Made by a program: the position numbers and the translations under genes. A DNA stretch of 64,000 bases from Podaxis mareebaensis (lineage: Eukaryota; Basidiomycota; Agaricomycetes; Agaricales; Agaricaceae): the NCBI GenBank assembly GCA_018524725.1, contig JAEUWP010000436.1:415700-479699 (forward strand), written 5' to 3'. A model generated the notes under the pieces. The model saw only the letters and a program-made list of their open reading frames with translations. It was not told the DNA's origin and ran no database searches. This document shows, one piece after another, positions 45,905-57,108 of this stretch (its first letter is position 1; each line of letters starts with the position of its first letter).

Positions 45905-48900
45905 ATTGGAGAATGCAGACTGTGGTTCCCATGTATTTTTAGAGTATGGATAGCCAGTCCATTTGACTAGGAATTCGAGGCAGTTGTGCAGTCATTGATG
46001 ATTTAGGATTGCTTCAACTTCATAGTGTTCTTTGTCATTGCACAGTTCTGGTGCAGGTCATGGGTAGTGTTTGCCATATAAGTTATTCTCAGTTACTGGA
46101 GTGAGAAGAGTGGCATAGAATACAGGATGAATTCTCCATGTTTTAGATAGCTTTAGTTTGAAGTTGACTGTGGATATCTTCTTGATGATTTCAAATGGTC
46201 CTTCACATTTCAGGGTGAGTTTTCTTGATTTAACTTGTAATGGAAGGTTGTATGTATCTAGTCATACTTGGTCTCCTATAGAATAAGTGGAAAGTCAATA
46301 ATTGGCTGTGCATCTTGCCATAATTTGACAGGCATGGTTGTGAGCTTGAATGGCATGATGACAGGCTTCTGTTAATTGATTCATGCATTCTTCTGCTGAT
46401 GGGTTGTTTGTGGGTTCCATTTCTGTTGGAAACATTTTTGGAGTGTAGCCATAAAGTAGTTGGAATGGAGTTTCAGAGTGTCCAGCATGGGGACAATTGT
46501 TGTGGCAAAATTCATAGATTGGGAGATACTTGCTCCATTCATTCAGATCACTTAAAGTGGTGATGGCAAGGTAAGTTTCAATTTCTTGGTTGAAATGTTT
46601 GGTGGATCTGTTAGTTTGTGGATAGTAAGCTGTAGAGTAAGTGGGCTTGATGTTGAGGAGTTTGTACAGTTCTTACATTGCTTTGGATGCAAATTGGGGG
46701 TCACAATCTGAGATGACCTTATCAGAAAGGCCATATTGTGAAAATAGGCAGTTGACCAAAATAGATGCTATGACTTGACTGTTGGCAGTTTTTGTAGTAG
46801 GGGCTAAAATTATCCCCTTTATAAGGCCATGGTCCACTATGGCCAAAATAGAATCATATCTGTGGGATGGTGGTAGATCTATAATGAGATCTATAGAGAT
46901 TTGTGAAAAGGGTCATGTTGATTGAGGTGCTGGAATCAGCTGGTTGGGTGGTTTATCTAGTCATCTAATGATCTTGTGCCATTGGCAGGTTGGGCAGCCT
47001 TTGACATATTTGGTGACATAGTCCTTCATAGCTGGCCAGTAAACATATTTGGCAAGTTTGTGTAGTGTTTCAGCTATTCCAGGGTGACCTGTGGTTTGAT
47101 GGTCATGTACTCATTGGAGCAATCTGCAGTGTAGTAATGGTTCATTGGGAATCAGGATTCTATTCCCATGAGTAGGCAATTCTTGATCTGGGGTGTTGTC
47201 ATCATTGGAGTCTATCATTTCTCAGTGCTTCTTGATGACTTGTTTATCTTCTTCTGTAATGATAGTGATCATTGATTGATCAAATACAGTAATGTCTCAA
47301 TTTTCTGGTTCCTGGGGTACATAGTCAGGTCATCTTGATAGTGCATCTACCAGTCCATTCTTTCGACCAGGAATGTGTTTGATCTTGAGGTTGGGTTGGA
47401 AATATTGCATAAATTGCACCCAGTGAACTTGTTGCTTGTTGAGGGTTTGTGGTTCCTTGTAGTGGGATAGGTTTTCATGGTTGCTCCAGACAATGATTTC
47501 ATGGGGCAATCCTTCAAGGTAGTGGCACCAAGTGTGCAGTGCAATAATAATAGCTAGCTATTCAAGTTCTGAGCAATGGTAGTTGTGTTCTGTTGGAGTA
47601 AAGGCTTTGGAATGGAAGGCTACAGGGCGATGAATGCTGTTTTCATCTTTTTGGTAGAGTATGGCTCCTGCTGCATATTGTGATGCATCTGTTTTGATTT
47701 CAAATGGTTTTGATGGGTCAGGTGCAATAAGAATAGGATGGTCTTTGAATTTTCTCTTGAGTTCATTGAAGGCTTGTTGATGCTCAGGTTTCCATTCAAA
47801 TTTGATGTTTTTCGACATTAGTGCATTTAGGGGTGCTGCATGTTTGGAATAGTTCTGGATGAATCATTGGTAAAAGTTGCAGAATCCAATAAACTTTCAG
47901 ACATCTCAAGTTGTCTTGGGTGTAGACCAATTCTTGATTCCTTCAAGTTTGGCAGTGTCCATTTCAATAGATGTAAGAGTGACTACAGCTCCTAGGTATT
48001 CAACTCATTGCTTTTCAAATTCACATTTCTCAGGTTTGAGATATAAGTCATGTTTTCATAATATATCAAGTACTTCTCAGGTGATTTGTTGTAATTCTTC
48101 TTGAGTTTTGGCATAAATGAGGATGTCATCCATGTAAATGAGTACTTGTCCTCTTTGGATGAGATGGGCAAAGATATGATCCATCATTGATTGAAAGGTT
48201 GCAGAGCTGTTGCACATTCTGAAGAATATGGTGGTTGGTTTGAATAGTTTTTGTGGTGTTTTGAAGGCTCCTTTCTATTGGTTGCCTTTGTGGATGTGAA
48301 TGTTGTTATATCCAGCTCACACATCAAATTTTGTGAACCATTTTTATCCTTTGAATTTGTCAAGTAGTGAGGAAATGAGAGGAATCGGGTAGGCATTCTT
48401 GATTGTATGAGTGTTGAAGTACTGATAATCTTGGCATGGTCATAATTTGCCATCTTTCTTCCCTATGAAGAAGAAAGGTGATGCCATAGGTGATTCAGAT
48501 GGGCAAATATATCCTTTTTCAAGGTTTTCATCAATGAACTTGTTGAGTTCTTGCATTTTGATGGGTGATAGTTGATAAGGTTTGAATGATTTGGGTTCAA
48601 ATGAGTCTTTGAGTTCGATTTTGTAATCCCAAGGCCTACTTGGTGGGAATCATGATGCTTTCTTTTCAGAAAATATGTCAAGGTAGTCATGAAATTCTTT
48701 TGGAACAACTTTTCTGGGGTCAGATTCTTTCTTCTGATCACCATATTGTTGCACAATAGCTTGCAAGGCATTTGCTTTGAAGTTAATTTCTAGGAATGAT
48801 TTGGGTTCCAAGGTGATATGGTTGAGTTCATTGGTATCTTCTTCTTCCATTGTGTGGAGGAGTTCTTAGTAGATGTGATCTGGATCATTGTTTCTCCAGG

Positions 48901-49374
48901 TGAGGGTTTGTTTTCTCCAGTTGATGTCTGGGTTGTGCTTCATGAGCCATGGTGCTCCAAGGATAATCTTGGGTTTGCTGAGTTTAGTGACACATGTTGT
49001 AACTGATGTGATCTGGTTGTTGATCTCAATATTGAGTATGCATTCTTTGGTAGTTGTTCCAGCTTTATTAATTGATCTGTTGGCATTATGAACTTTGACC
49101 AGTTTTGGTAAGGGTCGTGTTTTGAAGTTCCACTGATTGATGAGGGTTTTATTGATAAAATTTCCTCCTGCTCCTGAATTGAGCAAGGTAAGTGTGTTGA
49201 TGGGCTGTTACTGGTCAAGGTAGATGCATACTGGGAGATATAAGATCTTGTTATGTTGCTGTGCTGTGACTTGGTTGATAGCTTGGGTTGGTTTTTGATA
49301 GTTAGGTAGGTTTCTTGGTCGGAGGTATCCATCAAATGAATATTCAGAGTCATTGCTTGCAATTTGTGAGTCAT
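45905..49374 (-). pseudogene. pol: pol region: protease, reverse transcriptase, RNase H, integrase, chromodomain
   Basis: Read on the minus strand, the protease lies at about 48.87-49.19 kb (LNSGAGGNFINKTLINQW, PKIILGAPWLMKHNPDINW); its catalytic Asp is Asn. RT follows, with LDKFKG, KFDVRAGYNNIHIHKGNQ and an intact YMDD box near 48,126-48,137 (VLIYMDDILIYAKT). RNase H is at 47.34-47.82 kb (EIKTDASQYAAGAILYQKD, HSKAFTPTEHNYHCSELE). Integrase shows a zinc-binding segment (TGHPGIAETLHKLAKYVYWP, GCPTCQWHK) and a DDE core. The chromodomain is at 45.90-46.05 kb (FLVKWTGYPYSKNTWEPQSA). Stops break the frame, several of them TGA where CGA is expected. Confidence 0.92.
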
Positions 49375-49545
49375 CAGAACTAGATGCAGTGCTGGCTAGT
49401 CCCTTCTGGTAAAATCCTTTCCTTTCCCTTTTGGGTCTTCTTCATCACTTGACTCTTCCTCAATGTTATTGAGTCTTGATTTCCGATGTTTTTGGAATCA
49501 CTTTCCATGTTGGTTTCAGGAGTAGGAGGCTTAGTTCTTTGATTG

Positions 49546-51167
49546 TCACTTGTTGAGTGGGCAAGATTGTGCATAGTGTTTTCCAGTCTTGCAGATAAAG
49601 CATAAGCCTTTGCTTCTGAGTTTGCAGAGTTCTTGGAGTAGGAGGTTGTTGAGTTCTGCTTTGATTCTTGCTTTGATGATTTGATTAACTTGTTCACTTG
49701 AGTAGTAGTCATCATCAGATGATATTTCTGAAGAGTCTTCTTCTGATGACTGTTCAGATTTGCTATCTGTTCCATCAATATGATTGAGCTCATTTGTGAG
49801 GATGTTGTCAATGTCCATGGGACCATATCCTGGGGGGTTATGAGTTGTTTGAGATGGTGTACATGCTCAGAAGTTGTAGCTTTTGCTTGAAATATGAGAT
49901 TTTGAATGTTTCTTGCAATGGGAGTTCGAGTAGTGTCAGTATGAATTTCTCGGGTGATCAGCAAATGATTGAAAGTGTGCCAGTCCTCCTATGCAGTGAG
50001 CTGCTGTGTAGACAGCTTCAGGGTTGTTTTCTGTAGGGCTCCAGTTAATGACACCTTTACAGTAATACAGGTCCAGTCCTTTAAGGAATAATGTGACTTT
50101 GGTCTCATTATGACTAATGCCTGCTGAGGTGCATAGGCTTTTGAACTGGTTGATGTATTCTTTGACTGGTCTTCCATTCTGTTTGAGGTGCATGAGGTGG
50201 TCGATACTGACAATGGTGGTAGAGGCTTGTTTAAATGAGCTGTCCAACTTGGTGAAGAATTGTGCCAGGGTTTGCAATGTGCTGAAGGTGTTTCCAGTGG
50301 TATGGGAGGTGACATATGCTTCCTTCCATGTTGTGGCTGGTCCTTGCATATTGAGGAGGGCAAACATGATCTTAGCAGAATCAGAGGAGAGATTGGTCAG
50401 TTGGCATGCATAGTAAATTTGTAGATCTCTCTTCTATCATGGGTAGTCAGAGGGATCTCCATAGAATGGTTCAGGCTTTTCAACTTTTAGGTCTCATGAG
50501 GTTGACATGGTGGAATGTACTGGCTGAGGTGATTGGGTTCTGGAGGTTGAATGGGGATACAGGGTAGTTGGATTGTAGGGGTCCAGTCCATGTGTGTTGA
50601 TGAGTCCATTGAGGATGGCCTCTCAGTCAGTAGGTGAAGTAGTTCTGATGTACTCTTGTTGTTCTGGAGTGAAGGTGTTGTACCAGGCTTGTTGTGCTGG
50701 GGTGAGGATGAGCAGGTGGAGTGTTGGCTCTCCTGGGGATTCTGGTTGTTGATTGCTTCCTGAGTGGTAAGAGTGTTCAGACTCAGTGTTGACATGGTTG
50801 TTATCTCCTCTGTGTTGAAGGAGGGGGTTTGGCTGGGTAGATTGTTCCAGTATTGTAGCTACTTGGCTAATTCACTTAAAGCACTCTCTGAGAGAAGCTT
50901 GTCTGATAAGTCCTGCTATGGCACTGGTGGAAGGCTTGATGGGGGGAGGAGTGTTGTGAAAGGATTCAGCATGTTGGATGGGTGGGGGTGGTGAATATGG
51001 GGTTTGCTCCAGTGAGTGGGTACAAAGCTGAAGTGTGGGATCTGAGGGCAGGGTTGGTTGGTGTTGTCTAGGTTGTTTGGATTTTCAGGGTCATGAGGAG
51101 GTAGATTGGTCAGGATCAGGCTCAGTCTGAGCTCATTGTTTTCCTTTTCCTGAGAACAGGGTGGCAT
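49546..51167 (-). pseudogene. gag: gag region: capsid-like domain and CCHC zinc knuckle
   Basis: It starts at about MPPCSQEKENNELRLSLIL. After a Pro/Gln-rich N-terminus with frame breaks it reads a retrotransposon capsid-type domain (FALLNMQGPATTWKEAYVTS, QFFTKLDSSFKQASTTIVSI, VKEYINQFKSLCTSAGISHN, TKVTLFLKGLDLYYCKGVIN). Then comes an acidic Ser-rich linker and a CCHC knuckle near 49,549-49,610 (CFICKTGKHYAQSCPLNK). Gag packages the RNA into virus-like particles. The chain is interrupted by stops and is not functional as read. Confidence 0.88.
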
Positions 51168-51844
51168 TGAAGAGTCTGTGGTGGGGAAGGTATCATGGAG
51201 TGGTTGCTGACTAGCTTGGATGAAATCCTATCTTGATTTCAAGTATCTCCAGGATTTCTTGTGGTACAGCTTTAATCTTTCTCAAATCCAGTTGTGCTTC
51301 TGGATGGTGGACTATTTCTGTAGTGCACAAAATCCACTCTTGTACTAGGGGTCTATCTTTCCTTTCCAGTTACCCTTCAATCAGATACTCCTTCTTTGTA
51401 TATAGCTTAGAGTTATTCCATAGCATGGCTATTGTCTCCCACAGCTGGTCTAGTGCTTGATGTGGGTACTTTTCTCTTCTACTGGTTATCTGAGATAATG
51501 GCTGGTTATCCAGGCATTTGAAGATTGGCTCTGCCCTTTGTTATCAGTCTGGAGTAGGTTGCAGTTGTTTTCCAGGTTTACCAAGGTTCCTACAATCTGT
51601 CTAAATCACTTTAGATGGAGTGGTTTCCTCTCTCCAATCTGTGGGCCTTTAAGATCTAGGTTGCTATCCTGATTACTGTGTTTGGGCATATCTCCTGACA
51701 TAGATTTGTGGTCTACTCACAGATCTGGTCTAGTGTTGGCTAGGTCCATGATGGGATTAGGGCCTGTGTCACCCTAGAGATATTATGCATCTTCTAGTCA
51801 CTTACAATGGACACAAGAGTTGCTGAGGGAAGCTTCCTATATAA

Positions 51845-53213
51845 TGTTAGGTTGGTCCTTATCACCAGTCACCTAAGCTTTGCTAGGGGGTGGCTATCTC
51901 ACTAGATGGTTCACAGAGGTGCTAGGATCTAGCAAGAAGGATCATGGTAAGTAGGTAGCAAGGCAAGTGTCCAGTTAAGCACACACAGAGGTTAAACTTC
52001 TATTAGTTGAGAATATGACCAATAGAGAGTTTACTACCACACTGATCATGAACTAACATCAATCACAGAGTTAAAGAATAACACTGAGATTTGAGAATAT
52101 AGGAAGCTTGCACTTCCAGTACATGAGCAGCTATTTAAGCTTTACTTCTAAGGTCCAAATCCAGTAACTATAACGAAGTAAGGCTATCAGTCCAAGAGTC
52201 AATAGGGGCATAACTACAGAGTGGAGCAAGACAGAAATAGAACTAGACAAGAATAGAAGTGAGATATAAAGGGAAACTAACTAAGTAGGGAAATAGTTCA
52301 GTCTGAGTTCATCTGGGATACAAGAATACAAGATGAAGAGTCTGTGGTAGAGAGATAGAAAGAGAAACTATTTACTGGTTTATATTACAAATCCATATCA
52401 GGATGAAGATGTCTGTTAGAGGAGTCAGAGGAGTGTGAGTCAGGAGATGAGGTAGAACTAAGAACAGTGAAGTCCTCCAGTGAAGGCATTGAGTCAGAAG
52501 AGTCTGACTCATGTAGGAAGATCAAGCTGTGGTGCAGGGAGGATGATGATGATGACAATATATCAGTGGTGACATATGGTGGTAGATATAGTGGAGGATT
52601 GCTGATGGGTTCTTCTGGGTTTGACTCATTAATACCTGGAACATTGGAGTCAACACTGCAGAGGGGTGGAAGCTGAGTATGATGGGGAGGGATGGCCAGA
52701 GGTCCATCAGAGTTAGGATCGATGTGATAGAATTCTACTTCTTGAAAGTAGAATCTGTGGGTGACTTCATATTTGATGATGTGCAGGATGACCTTGGGCA
52801 GATACATCATGTAGGGATGGAGGAATACAATTGGTTCTCCTGTGTAAGGAATCATCTTCCAACTGTGGGCCCAGGTGGAGTCAAAGTTGTTATAAATCAT
52901 TTGAACATATAGTCCATCAGGATCAAAGACGTGGGTAAAGGGAGCATTCTCCCAAGTGATGTGTAGTATTTCTGTCATCATGCAGTCAGTCTCATAGAAG
53001 ATTGGTCCAGGTGTCAGCCAGTCTTCAGAGAATAAGGAGGCATGGCCAGGAAGGTGACAGTTAGTGAAAGCTTCATTATGGTAGCAAGTTGAGTCTTCAG
53101 CTGGTATACCCATATCTTGAGTGGTAGAGTGGGAGGCATTGGGGAGTCCAAGCTCATGGACTAGAGTGTGATAAATAATGTTGCAGTGAGAGGTGCCAGG
53201 CTGGTTCATAACA
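51845..53213 (-). repeat. 5' LTR of the young chromovirus (1,369 bp)
   Basis: Same length and ends as the 3' LTR. Its right edge at 53213 is followed by CTCCA, the target duplication. It contains the 275-codon LTR frame. Confidence 0.95.
52385..53209 (-). CDS. LTR-embedded ORF, 5' LTR copy, 275 codons
   Basis: The ATG lies five bases inside the LTR (MNQPGTSHCN). The frame matches the 3' LTR copy at the same positions and ends at the same place. Amino-acid differences between copies are mostly pairs such as His/Cys, Thr/Met and Asn/Asp, which a shared ancestral CpG-containing codon explains. No domain is recognised. Confidence 0.6.
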   Translation of the reverse strand: MNQPGTSHCNIIYHTLVHELGLPNASHSTTQDMGIPAEDSTCYHNEAFTNCHLPGHASLFSEDWLTPGPIFYETDCMMTEILHITWENAPFTHVFDPDGLYVQMIYNNFDSTWAHSWKMIPYTGEPIVFLHPYMMYLPKVILHIIKYEVTHRFYFQEVEFYHIDPNSDGPLAIPPHHTQLPPLCSVDSNVPGINESNPEEPISNPPLYLPPYVTTDILSSSSSSLHHSLIFLHESDSSDSMPSLEDFTVLSSTSSPDSHSSDSSNRHLHPDMDL

Positions 53214-53218
53214 CTCCA

Positions 53219-53735
53219 TCCTTACATGATGTACCTGCTAGAAGTCATTCCTCATATCATCAAATATGAAGTCACCCACAGACTCTACTTTTGAGAAGTA
53301 GAAGTCTATTGCATTGATCCTAACTCTGAGGATCCTCTATCTATTTCTCTACAGTGTACTCAGCTCCCTCCACTCTTCAGCATTGACTCCAACATCCCTA
53401 GCATTGATGAGTCACCTCCAGAAGAACCTGCCATCACTCCACCTCCACCTCCTCTATACCCACCTTCCTATATCACTGCAGACACCTCATTATTGTCATT
53501 ATTGCAGTCACCATGCCACAGCCCTATGGTCAAGTCAGACTCCTCTGACTCCCCACTCATTGGGAATTTTACTGTTCCTTCTTCTGCCTCATTCCTTGAC
53601 TCAGTTACCTCCAATTCTTCTGATGGACAACTTTATCCAGACTTGGACCTGTAGTATACACCTTCTGTCTATCAATCAGGATGTATGGATCTATCTCCCA
53701 GTATTACTCTTTGCTTCCTTCTTTCTCTTTCTCCC
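53219..53735 (+). repeat. Old 5' LTR, part 2
   Basis: Continues the old plus-strand LTR after the young insertion: HPYMMYLLEVIPHIIKYEV-type coding against HPYMMYLPKVILHIIKYEV in the young copy, then the Ser-rich end and a stop near 53,655. It is broken at 53,735 by a solo LTR. Confidence 0.8.
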
Positions 53736-54535
53736 TGTTACAAGGTTCTTCTTTGGCTAAGCAATGCCTAAGTCAGAGCCTATCCTTGTAGGGAGGTGAG
53801 TAGAGGTTCTTGTCCTCTATAGGTCTGAAGGAGCTGCTCTGTTTAACCTTGAGTGGCTGTTCACATTGTCTCTAGGCAGCAAACTCATATAGATTGCACT
53901 CTCCATAGGACAAACAATTAAGAGAAGCTGAAAGGGAAAAGCTTTCACAAGGGCAAAGAGATGTAGACTTAACAGGCTACTGTTCACTTGTAAAGAGGAG
54001 AGGTAACACAACATTAAGATTAGACTTGCTAATCTACAAGTTCAGGTGCTATACATATACAAGTCCAGATGACTACTTAAGGAAGCAGATCAAATGTGGC
54101 ATAGAAGACAAATATTAGAGGAAGGCACAAAAAGGGAAAACATAGGGCATAGGGTATAGAACACATAAGGCATATAGAAAGAAAAGGCATAAGGCATAGG
54201 GTAAAAGTCTGTGAGAGTGAATATAATTGATGCAACACAAATACAGCAGAAAGGTTGAAACTTATACCTAGTCCTAAGAATAGCAAATGTCTAAATATAG
54301 AAGAGGTAAGTTTAGCATTCATCACAAATTGTCATTGCAAGGGAAGTATACTCTGTGGTACCAGCACACTTTGTCCACCTTCTTGCACATCTCCCAATCT
54401 AATGTCTGCCTGAGTTCTGTCATCTCTTGCCACAAGCTAATCATCATCCACTTCATCAAATCCCATTCCTCATAGGGCTGTTCCTCAGTCTCTTTGGTCT
54501 CCTTGGTGTTCCTGGAGTCTACAATATTTGTAACA
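53736..54535. mobile_element. Solo LTR of another retroelement family, 800 bp
   Basis: The segment starts TGTTACAAGG and ends TATTTGTAACA, giving the short inverted TGTTACAA/TTGTAACA ends typical of an LTR. CTCCC flanks it on both sides (53731-53735 and 54536-54540) as a 5-bp target duplication. Removing it restores the alignment of the old LTR with the young one. It has no coding sequence. It probably arose by recombination between two LTRs of a full element. Confidence 0.85.
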
Positions 54536-54540
54536 CTCCC

Positions 54541-55019
54541 TCTGACTCTCTAATGACTCATTCTGAACTATTCTTGGACTTGATTCTATTTCTATCTCTT
54601 AGTCTGATTCTATTTCTGTCTTATCTCCACTCCATAGTTACATGTCTCTGATTGATCTTTGGACTTAGTATTATATCATCATAGCTTTCCAATTAGGACC
54701 TTAGATGTAGTGCTTAAATAGCCACTCATGTACTGGAAGTACAAACTTCTAATATTCTTAAATCACCCCTTAAATCTCAAATCACTTCTGTGCTCTTGGT
54801 GATTGATGTTAGTCAATGATCAGTGTGGTAGTTAACTCTCTATTGGTCATATTCTTGACTAATAGAAGCTTGACCTCTAAGTATGCTTAACTGGACACTT
54901 GCCTTGCCACCTACTTACTGTCATCCTTCTTGGTAGATCCTAGTACTTGCAAACTATCTACTGAGATAGCCATCCCCTAGCTTAAGCATAGGTGACCAGT
55001 GATAAGGACCACCCTAATA
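54541..55019 (+). repeat. Old 5' LTR, part 3
   Basis: Reverse-complement match to the left part of the young LTR, for example TACTGGAAGTACAAACTTC against TACTGGAAGTGCAAGCTTC, down to the end GGACCACCCTAATA against GGACCAACCTAACA. With parts 1 and 2 the old LTR totals about 1.39 kb, close to the young 1,369 bp. Confidence 0.8.
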
Positions 55020-57108
55020 TTATATTGGAAGCTTTCCTCAGTGACCCTCATGTCTGTTGTAAGCAACTAGATGATACATGATATCTCTGGGGTGTAACAG
55101 GCCCTAATCCCATCATGGACTAGAACTACCCTAGGCTAGACTGGATCTGCAAGTAGGCTGCAAATCTATGACAGGAGATATGTCTGAACATGGTGAATTA
55201 GATAATGACCAATTCTTAAAGGCCCACAGATTGGAGAGACAAAACTGTTCCATTGAAAGTAATTTCAACAGATTGTAGAAACCTTGGTGAACCTGGAAAA
55301 CAACTGCAACCCTACTCCAGACTGATAACAAATGGAAGAGCCAACTCTGAATACCTGGATAACTGGCCATTATCTTGGATAACTAGTAGAAGACAAACTA
55401 CCCACACAAGCATGAACCAGCTATGGGAAACAATAGCTGTACTGTGGAATAACTCTAAGCTACATAGAAAGAAGGAGTTTCAACTGAAGGGTAACCAGAA
55501 AGGAAAGATAGACCCCTTGCACAATTAGTGGATCTTGCACAATACAGAAATAGTCCACTGTCCAGAAGCACAACTGGATTTGAAGAAGATTAAAGCTATA
55601 CCAAAGGAAATTCCAGAGATACTCAAGATCAAGATAGGATTCCATCCAGCTTAGCAGCATCACTCTAGTAACAACCTCAAAACTGTAAGGCCTGAGGCCC
55701 CACAGGAAGGTGTTGAGAGTCTTAGATCATCATGCTCAAGTGCATAAAACCAGTTATATAGGTTCTGGCTACATAAATATAGGGCAAGTTGATGAAAAAT
55801 AAAGACCTAAGGAAAAGAAAGCTATGAAAATGATGGCTACCTACAAGTCCATCACAACTGTGAGAAAACCTGACTTAAGCATTCCTGTAAAAACAGATAC
55901 TCAAATGCCACCCTGTTCTCAGGAAAAGGAAAACAATGAGCTCAACCCAAGCTGACTCCCAACCAATCTTCCTCCCAATGACCCAGAAAATCCAAACAAT
56001 CCTCACACCAACCAACCCCTCCATCTAACCCTGTACTACACATTTGTACCTGCTCACCAGAGCAAACCCTGTATTCACTATCCCTGCTTATCCAACATGC
56101 CAAATCCTTTCATGACACTCCTCCACCCATCAAATCTTCCACTAGCACCACAGCAGGACTTATCAGACAAGCTTCTCTCAGAGAGTACTCTGAGCAAATT
56201 AGCCAAGTAGCTATGATACTGGAACAATCAACCCAGCCAAACCCCTTCCTTCAACACAGAGGAGATACAGAACACATTGACACTGAGTCAGAACACTCAT
56301 ACTACTCAAGAAGCCAACAACCAGAGTCCCCAGAGCAGCATACCCTCTAGCTGCTCATCCTCACTCCAGCTCAACAAGCTTGGTACAATACCTTCACTGC
56401 AGAACAACAGGAATATATCAGGACTACCTCACCTACCAACCAAGAGATAATCCTCAACAACCTCAACAACCTCATCAACCAGCATGGACCAGACCCCTAC
56501 AATCCAGTTACCCTGTATCCCAATACAACCTCTAGAGCCTAATCACCTCAGCCAGTACATTCCATCATATCAATCCAATGAGACCCAAAAGTTGAGAAAC
56601 CAGAACCTTTCTATGGAGACCCCTCAGACTACCAATGATGGAAATACAACCTACAAATTTACTATGCATGCCAACCAACCAATCTCTCCTCTGATATATC
56701 AAAGATCATGTTCACCCTCCTCAATATGTGAGGACCAGCAGTCACTTGGAAAGAAGCCTATATCACCTCACACACTACTGGAAACACCTTTAGCATCAAC
56801 CAAACCCTCACTCAATTTTTCACTGAACTGGACAACTTGTTTAAACAAGCCTCTACCACCATTGTCAGTATTGACTGACTCACACACCTCAAACAAGATG
56901 GATGCCCAATCAAAGAATACATCAACCAATTCAAGAATCTCTGTATCCAAGTAGGAGTTAGTCATAATGAGACCAAAGTCACATTATTCCTTAAAGGATT
57001 GGACCTGTATTACTGCAAAGGCATCATTAATCAGGCCCCAGCAGAAAATGACCCTGAAGCTGTCTCCACAGCTGTGTGCTGTACAGGAGAACTGGCACAC
57101 TTTCAATT
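55020..57108 (+). pseudogene. gag: Leader and decayed gag of the old sister element, 3'-truncated
   Basis: Right after the old LTR the sequence matches the young element's leader (TTATATTGGAAGC against TTATATAGGAAGC). Gag remnants follow on the plus strand: MPPCSQEKENNELN near 55,909, DLSDKLLSESTLSKLAK near 56,160, and capsid pieces such as FIT-type segments and GLDLYYCKGIINQ near 57,000, ending ELAHFQ at about 57,108. Many stops and frame breaks are present. Beyond 57,108 the similarity ends, so protease, pol and the 3' LTR of this copy are missing. Confidence 0.78.

Larger units (their letters stand above)
42970..53213 (-). mobile_element. Full-length Ty3/gypsy chromovirus, minus strand, nested in an older sister copy
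   Basis: The 10,244-bp element is bounded by two direct LTRs of exactly 1,369 bp. In the element's sense each starts TGTTATGAAC and ends CCTAACA. The five bases outside (CTCCA at 42965-42969 and 53214-53218) are identical and form the target-site duplication. From the 5' end (right side) the order is LTR, leader, gag with a CCHC knuckle, protease, RT, RNase H, integrase, chromodomain, an extra region of about 1.5 kb, and 3' LTR. This order and the chromodomain place it among chromoviruses. Multiple stop codons and a changed protease active site make it defective, but structurally it is complete. An LTR-encoded frame is an unusual extra. Confidence 0.95.

Noticed and set aside
51830..51845. 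Sequence after the 5' LTR as a tRNA primer binding site
   Set aside because: It reads TTATATAGGAAGC with no TGG start and no match to a tRNA 3' end I can name. I therefore left the primer site unassigned.
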